Assembly (NCBI GenBank): GCA_023428365.1
Contig: JAEYYQ010000587.1
Coordinates: forward strand, 1 to 5,310
DNA from: Pseudomonadota bacterium
GTDB lineage: Bacteria > Pseudomonadota > Alphaproteobacteria > Rhizobiales > Hyphomicrobiaceae
DNA length: 5,310 nt
Direction of reading: 5' to 3'
A program made the translations under genes and the position numbers. Under the pieces are notes generated by a model that ran no database searches, was not told where the DNA came from, and was given only the letters and a program-made list of their open reading frames with translations. Shown piece after piece: positions 1 to 5,310 of this stretch (positions are counted from its first letter, which is position 1; the number at the start of each line of letters is the position of its first letter).

Positions 1-1671
1 TCCGCTCATCAATGGATCGAGTTGACTGCTGGCAAGAACCGAGTCGAGGCGAACCGTTGTGCTGTAAAAGAGTCCGTCTGGTTTGAACTCAATTTCGGGC
101 TTCCGGTCGATATCGGTCATGACCGTCTCCAACAGCGAGTAACCGAAGCCGCGCCGTTGTGGCGGTGTCGTCGGCGGCCCGCCGCGCTCGACCCACTGGA
201 AACGCAGGTGCGGGACACGATCATCGTTTTCGGCATGCTCTTCGATCCGCCAGGTGATATCGACCTGTCCTCCAGTCTGCGATAGGGCACCGTACTTGGA
301 GGCGTTGGTGGCGAGTTCGTGAATCACCAGCGACATGTTCTGCACCGCCTGCGGCGCCAGCATGAGCGGCGGGCCTGACGCTTCATAGCGGCCGGCAAAG
401 GCACGCATTTCATTCTGGACCACGAGACCGATATCCGCCCCTTGCCAATGGGCTGCGGTCAGCGTATCGCTTGCGTTCGCCAGCGCCTGCAACCGCCCCA
501 TCAGAGTTTCGCGTGCGTCGCGTATCGTGCGCCCCTCGAAGAGCGTCCGTCGCGCGATCGAGGAGATGACCGCGAGGAGATTGTTTGTCCGATGCTGGAG
601 TTCGCGCAGAAGCAGCTGGCGGCGGGATTCACTGGTCTGTCGTTCAAGTGCGGCGGCCGACAGTGCAGCATAAATCTGCTGAAACTCGCGCGTACTGAGC
701 GCTCGTTCCGGCAATGTGTAGCCGTGACCCAGCCGCGTCGCTGCATCGACGAGATCATCCACGCTGGTGTGCAAACGTCGTGCAATCGAGATCCCGAGTG
801 TAAGCGCCAGCGTCAGCAGGATGAGTGAGCCGATAGCAAACAGCAGCCAAGCATGACGCAGAGGCGCTTCCACGACGGCCGTCGGCACCGAGATGGTAGC
901 CAGCCACCCGGACATTGGCGATCGCGTAACTCCCCGAACGACAGGAATACCGTTGAACCCCGCGACCCAGTCGACACCTTGAGCGGCCTCTGAGGCCTGC
1001 GCAAATTCGTCCGGTAATTGGCTGCCGATTTTTGGATAATCGCCGGCGGAGCGGGCGAGAATCAGCTTCTGCCGGTCAACAATGCTCCATTGCCATTCGG
1101 CGGGACGTCGCTGGTTTCTGAAAGCCGCATCCAATGCATCGAGCGCCCGTATGATGCTGATGACCGCAGTCACTTTCTCCTGGCGACGAATAGGGACGCT
1201 GACGATCCATCCAGGCTGCGATGCAACGGCATTTTGCAGAAGATCAGAGACGACGGGACCGTTCTTTTCGACGACCGCTTCGACACGCTCGGGGTTTGCG
1301 CGTTCCGACAAGGGGATGCCGAATGGTACTGCTGTATCAAGAATCGGCCAGCCGCTGGCGTCGTGAACGACGACTCTCGCCCCACGCGGCACCAGTGTCT
1401 CGGTGGCATGGCGATGCAAGCGCGCAAGATCCATTTCCGGTCCGAGCGTGCCGCTGAGAGTTTCCAGAAGCAGGACAGTGCGGTCGATCTCGCCATCGAG
1501 CTCGCTTACGAGTTCCCAGGACGCGGCTTGGACTTCAGCTTCGATGGAGCGGTATCGTTCGACCGAATAATAGTGAATCAGGACGCCGCACAAGGCCAGG
1601 ACCGGTATGGCGATCGACAGGCCATAAAGGATGAGCCACTGGGCGAACGAGGGCGGCGATCTCGATTGCAT
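1..1671 (-). CDS. Membrane-bound HWE-family sensor histidine kinase with periplasmic Cache-like domain (C-terminus cut by window edge)
   Basis: This gene is read on the minus strand from an ATG at 1671, and 557 codons are open with no stop before the left edge. It should sense an external signal and autophosphorylate in the cytoplasm. Residues 12-34 form a first transmembrane helix. Residues about 36-273 form a periplasmic region with two PAS-like halves, each ending in a strand-rich W-x-x-SVP stretch, as in double Cache (dCache) domains. Residues 274-297 form a second transmembrane helix. Residues 298-355 are a helical, degenerate HAMP-like linker. The kinase core shows the phospho-acceptor H360 in LQHRTNNLLAVISSIA, the N-box HELATNA (H451, N456), W493-V-E495, and GFG at 508-510. 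The N-box histidine and the W-x-E motif define the HWE family. No receiver domain is visible. No clear ribosome-binding site precedes the ATG. The only in-frame alternatives are upstream TTG/CTG codons back to 1743, so the start is likely rather than certain. Only a short C-terminal tail should be missing. The signal and the partner regulator are unknown. Confidence 0.9.
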   Translation of the reverse strand, partial: MQSRSPPSFAQWLILYGLSIAIPVLALCGVLIHYYSVERYRSIEAEVQAASWELVSELDGEIDRTVLLLETLSGTLGPEMDLARLHRHATETLVPRGARVVVHDASGWPILDTAVPFGIPLSERANPERVEAVVEKNGPVVSDLLQNAVASQPGWIVSVPIRRQEKVTAVISIIRALDALDAAFRNQRRPAEWQWSIVDRQKLILARSAGDYPKIGSQLPDEFAQASEAAQGVDWVAGFNGIPVVRGVTRSPMSGWLATISVPTAVVEAPLRHAWLLFAIGSLILLTLALTLGISIARRLHTSVDDLVDAATRLGHGYTLPERALSTREFQQIYAALSAAALERQTSESRRQLLLRELQHRTNNLLAVISSIARRTLFEGRTIRDARETLMGRLQALANASDTLTAAHWQGADIGLVVQNEMRAFAGRYEASGPPLMLAPQAVQNMSLVIHELATNASKYGALSQTGGQVDITWRIEEHAENDDRVPHLRFQWVERGGPPTTPPQRRGFGYSLLETVMTDIDRKPEIEFKPDGLFYSTTVRLDSVLASSQLDPLMSG

Positions 1672-1802
1672 GAAAAGGATGATCGACCATGAGAGCTGAG
1701 TTTGAGGCGCCAACCTGTCGCGTATGGCGGCGGATTGCAACAGTTCGGCCCGTCAGGTGGTGAAAAGCTTGGATCGTGGCTCAGTGCGGCAGGCCGTCGA
1801 CG
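1672..1802. other. 131-bp spacer between otsA and the kinase gene
   Basis: This is the only non-coding gap in the window. Read on the minus strand, it starts at the otsA stop codon and ends at the kinase ATG. I see no strong GC stem followed by a T-run, so no intrinsic terminator can be called. The only short inverted elements are CGTCGACG overlapping the otsA stop and a four-base CGGC/GCCG stem just after it. I also see no convincing promoter: TTGCAA at about 1735-1740 is a poor -35-like match with no clear -10 partner, and no GGAAC/CGTT pair of the EcfG general-stress type is present. The gap is long enough to hold a promoter for the kinase gene, but the sequence does not settle whether the kinase is cotranscribed with otsA. 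Confidence 0.6.
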
Positions 1803-3242
1803 TCAGTTTCTCATGCCCGCGGGAAGGTGTGAACCGAGCGTGCGTGTTTCTGTCTGATACTCGGAGCTCGTCTGCTCGAGGGTGGACAGGAACTTTGCTG
1901 TCCACTTTCGGATGTCGTTGGCGCGCAGAATGGCCAGCATGCGCTGATGGCGATACTTGCGAGCTTCGAGCGGCATTTCCAACGCGAACCGGATTGCCGC
2001 GGCGACGGCTTCCGGCTCATGCGGATTGACGATGAGCGCACCGTCGAGTTCATCCGCTGCTCCTGCGAACTGCGAAAGCACCAGCACACCGGGGTCAGTC
2101 GGATCCTGTGCTGTGACGTATTCCTTGGCGACGAGGTTCATCCCGTCTCTCAATGGCGTCACGAGACCAACTTTTGCAAGGCGGTAAAGACCGGCCAGAG
2201 CTGTCCGCGAGTAGGCTCTGTTGACGTAGCGGATCGGCGTCCAGGTCACTTCGCCGTGGCGGCCGTTGATCTGTCCTGCCAGTGTCGATACTTGACGATC
2301 GATATCCATGTACTCCTGAATTTCGGCACGGGACTTTGGTGCGATCTGCAGGAATGTGACGTGTTCGTTCCAATCCGGGTAAGCGCTCAGGAAACGCTCA
2401 ATCGCATCCATGCGATTGGGCAATCCCTTTGAATAGTCGAGTCGGTCGACGCTCATGACGAGCGCGCGTCCGCCGAGACTGTCCTTGGTTTCCTTGATCA
2501 GTGTTGTCGCGGCAGCGCGCCGCGCCAGTTTTTCGAACCGTTCGGTCTCGATTCCAACAGGGAATGCACCGAGCCTGACGATCCGATTGTTGGCTTCGAG
2601 CTGATGCATGTCGGGTGAGCGGAAGGCCCCCTGGCGGATGAGATAGCGGCCGAGGTTGTCACAGTCGTTTTCGGTCTGCAGCCCGATTAGATCGAAAGCT
2701 GTCAGTGCACCGACGACTTCGCGATGTTTCGGCAGTGCCGTCAGGATATCCGGTGGAGGGCAGGGCACGTGCAGGAAGTAACCGATTTTGTTCTGATGGC
2801 CGCGTTCGCGCAATAACTTGGCGAGCGGCATCAGGTGATAGTCGTGCACCCAGACGACATCATCCGGACGAAGGATTTTCGACAGGCGGTCGGCAAAGTA
2901 GTTATTGACCCGCTGATACCCAGAAAGGTCAGAGCGGGTGAATTCTGCGAGATCGAGCCGGTAATGCAGGATCGGCCAGAGTACACGGTTTGCGAAGCCG
3001 CTGTAGTATTCGTCGTAGTCATCCTGTGAGAGATCGAGCACGACGTAGGTGGTGCCGCCGACCTTTCGGGTGGTGAGTTCGTGCTCCGACTCTTCGGTGA
3101 TCCGTCCGCTCCAGCCGAACCAGATACCGTCGCGGCCGCTGAGCGCAGCCTGCACCGCCACGGCCAGTCCGCCGGCCGAAGCTTCGCTGGCGCTTTCCGG
3201 CACCGCGACGCGATTGGAAATTACGATGAGCCGAGCGACCAT
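1803..3242 (-). CDS. otsA: Trehalose-6-phosphate synthase (alpha,alpha-trehalose-phosphate synthase, UDP-forming)
   Basis: OtsA transfers glucose from UDP-glucose to glucose-6-phosphate in the cytoplasm, giving trehalose-6-phosphate. The 479-residue product matches the usual bacterial length and is collinear with E. coli OtsA as I recall it (GT-B fold, family GT20). Visible landmarks are the N-terminal VISNRVAVP with R11, SAGGLAV at 22-28, WFGWSG at 41-46, DEYY at 77-80, VLWP at 87-90, VHDYHLMP at 132-139, FLHVP with H158, VDRLDYSKG at 265-273 (R267 and K272, nucleotide-sugar phosphate binding), and LRDGMNLVAKEY at 364-375 (D366, E374). All expected catalytic and binding positions are present. 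The ATG at 3242 is chosen because it puts the family's standard N-terminus at residue 1 and has GGGA six bases upstream. An in-frame TTG at 3254 would add four residues with no family support. The start lies inside the end of the GH15 gene (22-bp overlap), so translational coupling is likely. The variant CPPPDI after the active-site histidine replaces the FPTPEI of E. coli and looks like a lineage feature. Confidence 0.97.
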   Translation of the reverse strand: MVARLIVISNRVAVPESASEASAGGLAVAVQAALSGRDGIWFGWSGRITEESEHELTTRKVGGTTYVVLDLSQDDYDEYYSGFANRVLWPILHYRLDLAEFTRSDLSGYQRVNNYFADRLSKILRPDDVVWVHDYHLMPLAKLLRERGHQNKIGYFLHVPCPPPDILTALPKHREVVGALTAFDLIGLQTENDCDNLGRYLIRQGAFRSPDMHQLEANNRIVRLGAFPVGIETERFEKLARRAAATTLIKETKDSLGGRALVMSVDRLDYSKGLPNRMDAIERFLSAYPDWNEHVTFLQIAPKSRAEIQEYMDIDRQVSTLAGQINGRHGEVTWTPIRYVNRAYSRTALAGLYRLAKVGLVTPLRDGMNLVAKEYVTAQDPTDPGVLVLSQFAGAADELDGALIVNPHEPEAVAAAIRFALEMPLEARKYRHQRMLAILRANDIRKWTAKFLSTLEQTSSEYQTETRTLGSHLPAGMRN

Positions 3243-3254
3243 GCCTGTTCCCAA
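3221..3254 (-). promoter_or_regulatory. GH15-otsA overlap with ribosome-binding site for otsA
   Basis: GGGA at 3252-3249 precedes the otsA ATG (3242-3240) by six bases and lies within the last codons of the GH15 gene. The GH15 stop TAA is at 3223-3221, giving a 22-bp coding overlap in different frames. It supports the ATG at 3242 over the in-frame TTG at 3254 and points to coupled translation. Confidence 0.6.
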
Positions 3255-5014
3255 CTCTTGGATACCCGTCTGGCAGTGATGACGACGCCTGCCATCGAGT
3301 ATGTTTGCGGAAGATTACCCCAAAGCCGTCCGGTGGCAGGATCGATATCTTCCGACATCAGACCATATGGGTTGCGATAGCGCATCAAATCCTGGAAGTG
3401 ATCGCGCGCCTCGGAGACACGGCCGATCGCGGCGAGGGCATCGGCCAGCCAGAAGCGGCAGATGACGAATGCCGATTCCGGACTGCCGAAATCATCCTTC
3501 GCAGTATAGCGCATCACGTGGCCCGATCTGATCAGCTCACGTTCCATCAGTTCGCAGGTTGCGACGAAGCGTGGATCGTCAGGCGCCACCAAGCCGATTT
3601 CGGCCAGCAGCAGTGCGCTGGCGTCGAGCTCTTCGGAACCGAATGCCGCGGTGAATGCCTTGCGCTTCGGATGCCAGGCTTGGCGCAGGATCTCCTCGCG
3701 AAGCGTGTGTGCCCGATAGCGCCAAGTTTCAGCATCACCCGGCAGACCCACCAAGGTGGCCATCTTGCTCAAGCGGTCGCACGCGACCCAGCACATGGCT
3801 GCGGAATGTGTGTGAACACGCCAGCGTCCACGGAATTCCCATAATCCGGCATCGGCCTGCAAAGCGACGCGCCAGGCAATTTCACCGAGTTTTTCCAGCC
3901 GGCGATAGAGCGTCACATCCCCCATGCGTTCGAGACGCTCATCAATAAACATCTGCTGCGAGGCCAGGACGATACTGCCGTACACGTCATGCTGATGCTG
4001 GTCGGCAGCAGCATTGCCGACGCGCACCGGACCGTGACCTTCGAAACCGACGAGATTGGGGGCGGTCCATTCTTCCAGGCCTTGACCGGGAACGATGCCG
4101 TAGACCGGTCGTAACGGGCCGTCCTTCTCGACCGCATTCGTCAGATATTCGAGATAGGCTTCCATCGAGCGTGTCTTGCCGAGATGGTTCAGGGCCTGCA
4201 CAACGAAATAGGCGTCACGTAACCAGCAGAAGCGGTAATCCCAGGTCCGCCCGGAACCGGCAGATTCCGGTATGGATGTCGTGTGGGCGGCGACGATGGC
4301 ACCGGTATCGTCGAACGTGCAGAGTTTCAATGCAATCGCTGCACGGATGACGGCGGATTGCCATTCGTACGGAACCGAAAGAGATCGCACCCATTCGAGC
4401 CAATGACGCCGGGTTTCGTGCTCGAAATGACGGGCTGTCGTATCGACACCGCTTTGGAACGGTTCGTCGGGGCCAAACACGAGAGTCACGGGTCGGTTCA
4501 GTGCGAAGGTGGCTTCTTCCGCAAGATATGAAACCGGCGCATCCGTGGTAACGCGCAGAACTTCATCACCACCGGCAAACCGCATATGGCTGGAGCCGAT
4601 CGTGCGCGAACTGGCTGGAACGCCATAATGAAAGGTTGGTCGCACGCGGATGCGAATCCGGGGCATACCCGACAGCGGTTCGATACGTCGGAAAATCTGC
4701 GGTGGCTGGAACAGCCGTCCGAATTGGGTAAATCTCGGCGCGAAGTCGGTGATGCGTACGCTACCGCCGTCGGCGTCAGTCAAGACCGTGGTGATGATCG
4801 CGGTGTTGGTTTCGTAGCTGCTCTCGCATCTCACCTGATCCTGCAGCATGACGTCCGTGAAGCCTTTTTCCTCGCTGCCGGCGAGCAAGCGAGAAAAGAC
4901 CGGATTGCCATCGAAGCGGGGAAAGCACCACCAGACGATACGCCCGTTGGTTTCAACCAGCGCCGCGATCCGGCCATTGCCGATCAGACCATAATCAAGG
5001 CCGGGTGCGCTCAC
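3221..5014 (-). CDS. Glycoside hydrolase family 15 protein (glucoamylase/trehalase-like), cytoplasmic
   Basis: This protein should hydrolyse an alpha-glucosidic bond with inversion. Trehalose is a plausible substrate from context, but maltodextrin-type alpha-glucans or other alpha-glucosides are equally allowed. The 597-residue product has the two-part layout of bacterial GH15 enzymes. An N-terminal beta-rich domain (about 1-210, beginning GLDYGLIGNGRIAALV) precedes an (alpha/alpha)6-barrel (about 215-590). Barrel landmarks are TWDYRFCWLRDA at 257-268, GLEEW at 312-316, GPVRVGNAAADQHQHDVYG at 328-346, GLWEFRG at 390-396, SPESAFVICRFWLADAL at 511-527, SEDID at 554-558 and GNLPQTYSMAG at 566-576. 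By family alignment from memory, E393 is the likely general acid and E555 the likely general base. There is no signal peptide, so it acts in the cytoplasm. The GTG at 5014 is chosen because AGGAG lies eight bases upstream, it overlaps the otsB stop as GTGA, and the protein then begins at the conserved N-terminus. The longer frame up to 5131 only adds a low-complexity, Arg/Cys-rich stretch read inside otsB. It lies between otsB and otsA with both junctions overlapping, so it should be made together with the trehalose synthesis enzymes. Confidence 0.92.
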   Translation of the reverse strand: MSAPGLDYGLIGNGRIAALVETNGRIVWWCFPRFDGNPVFSRLLAGSEEKGFTDVMLQDQVRCESSYETNTAIITTVLTDADGGSVRITDFAPRFTQFGRLFQPPQIFRRIEPLSGMPRIRIRVRPTFHYGVPASSRTIGSSHMRFAGGDEVLRVTTDAPVSYLAEEATFALNRPVTLVFGPDEPFQSGVDTTARHFEHETRRHWLEWVRSLSVPYEWQSAVIRAAIALKLCTFDDTGAIVAAHTTSIPESAGSGRTWDYRFCWLRDAYFVVQALNHLGKTRSMEAYLEYLTNAVEKDGPLRPVYGIVPGQGLEEWTAPNLVGFEGHGPVRVGNAAADQHQHDVYGSIVLASQQMFIDERLERMGDVTLYRRLEKLGEIAWRVALQADAGLWEFRGRWRVHTHSAAMCWVACDRLSKMATLVGLPGDAETWRYRAHTLREEILRQAWHPKRKAFTAAFGSEELDASALLLAEIGLVAPDDPRFVATCELMERELIRSGHVMRYTAKDDFGSPESAFVICRFWLADALAAIGRVSEARDHFQDLMRYRNPYGLMSEDIDPATGRLWGNLPQTYSMAGVVITARRVSKSWEQAWSLGSS

Positions 5015-5027
5015 GTCGTATACTCCT
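5011..5027 (-). promoter_or_regulatory. Ribosome-binding site and GTGA stop/start overlap between otsB and the GH15 gene
   Basis: On the minus strand, AGGAG at 5027-5023 lies inside the last codons of otsB, eight bases before GTG at 5014-5012. The TGA stop of otsB (5013-5011) shares its bases with this GTG. This decides the GH15 start and suggests re-initiation by ribosomes that finish otsB. Confidence 0.8.
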
Positions 5028-5310
5028 GCTGGACCAGCCGGGACAGCCAACTGCGTACTTCGGCAGCCGAGAGGAAAAATTTGACAGCCCCAATCCGCTC
5101 TTCGCCGACAGCCAACCCTAAGCCGTCCCATCGCGGCAGCACAGCGAACGCTTGCTCGTCGGTAATGTCGTCACCAACGAACACCGGCCGCCTGCCGTTC
5201 CACGGCGAAACCGCCATGAATTCGGCGAGCGCCGTTCCCTTGCTGTAGCCGGCTTGCTTTATTTCGTAGACGCACTTTCCAGGGATGAGCGTCAGGTTCT
5301 TGTCTTCATC
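5011..5310 (-). CDS. otsB: Trehalose-6-phosphate phosphatase, C-terminal part only (N-terminus beyond right edge)
   Basis: OtsB removes the phosphate from trehalose-6-phosphate to give trehalose, the second step after OtsA. The frame is open from the right edge to a TGA at 5013-5011, giving 99 residues. The fragment holds the HAD-superfamily C-terminal motifs of the OtsB family: PGKCVYEI at visible residues 10-17 with the conserved lysine K12, YSKGTAL at 22-28, and VFVGDDITDEQAF at 43-55 with the Mg2+-binding aspartates D47, D48 and D51. It then ends with a typical AVGEE...A..FFLSAAEV..WL segment. The catalytic DxDGT motif and the cap domain must lie outside the window, so integrity of the whole gene cannot be judged. 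The stop overlaps the GTG start of the GH15 gene by four bases, which places otsB as the upstream gene of the cluster. Its promoter is not in view. Confidence 0.95.
   Translation of the reverse strand, partial: DEDKNLTLIPGKCVYEIKQAGYSKGTALAEFMAVSPWNGRRPVFVGDDITDEQAFAVLPRWDGLGLAVGEERIGAVKFFLSAAEVRSWLSRLVQQEYTT

Noticed and set aside
442..828. A 128-codon open frame on the plus strand
   Set aside because: It is antisense to the kinase linker and H-box region. The minus-strand reading carries conserved catalytic motifs and this one does not.
1018..1692. A 224-codon open frame on the plus strand
   Set aside because: It lies entirely antisense to the sensor domain of the histidine kinase, has no recognisable domain, and is explained by high GC content and codon bias of the real gene.
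1795..1810. Palindrome CGTCGACG at the otsA stop as an operator or terminator stem
   Set aside because: It is only eight bases, has no loop or T-run, and is expected by chance in GC-rich DNA.
1947..2432. A 161-codon open frame on the plus strand
   Set aside because: It is antisense to the C-terminal half of otsA and is a shadow of that gene.
3216..3252. GGAAC on the minus strand just before otsA, followed by CGTA, as a possible EcfG-type promoter
   Set aside because: The spacing is about 21 bases instead of the usual 16-17, and the -10 element is CGTA rather than CGTT. It also sits at a coding overlap where the GGGA is better explained as the ribosome-binding site.
3305..3844. A 179-codon open frame on the plus strand
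   Set aside because: It is antisense to the GH15 catalytic barrel, with no recognisable domain of its own.
4586..5248. A 220-codon open frame on the plus strand
   Set aside because: It runs antisense across the GH15 N-terminus and the otsB C-terminus, both supported by clear motifs. Its translation resembles no family I recognise.

Overview
This 5.3 kb window is coding-dense, with a GC content of roughly 58-60% judged by eye. Every supportable gene lies on the minus strand, so the genes read from right to left. The protein sequences suggest an alphaproteobacterium, most likely of the Hyphomicrobiales (rhizobial) type. The reasons are the OtsA variant motif HVPCPPPDI, the otsB-GH15-otsA gene order, and an HWE-family histidine kinase, a family concentrated in that group. 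I cannot name a species from the sequence.

Layout in transcription order: (1) positions 5310-5011 hold the last 99 residues of trehalose-6-phosphate phosphatase (OtsB), whose N-terminal part lies beyond the right edge. (2) Positions 5014-3221 hold a complete cytoplasmic glycoside hydrolase of family 15 (glucoamylase/trehalase-like, 597 aa). It starts at a GTG that overlaps the otsB stop by four bases. (3) Positions 3242-1803 hold a complete trehalose-6-phosphate synthase (OtsA, 479 aa), overlapping the hydrolase gene by 22 bp. (4) After a 131-bp spacer, positions 1671-1 hold a membrane sensor histidine kinase of the HWE family. It has two transmembrane segments around a periplasmic Cache-like domain, and its last residues run off the left edge.

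OtsA and OtsB form the two-step pathway UDP-glucose + glucose-6-phosphate -> trehalose-6-phosphate -> trehalose, usually used against osmotic, desiccation or heat stress. The tightly coupled GH15 enzyme could hydrolyse trehalose or another alpha-glucoside, which would make this a synthesis-plus-turnover module. Its substrate cannot be read from the sequence. The kinase is a separate gene with a recognisable sensor architecture. Any link to trehalose metabolism rests only on proximity and shared direction.

I found no RNA genes, mobile elements, CRISPR arrays, notable repeats or convincing terminators. Nothing here is strongly novel. The most interesting points are the synthase-hydrolase-phosphatase coupling and the kinase next to it.
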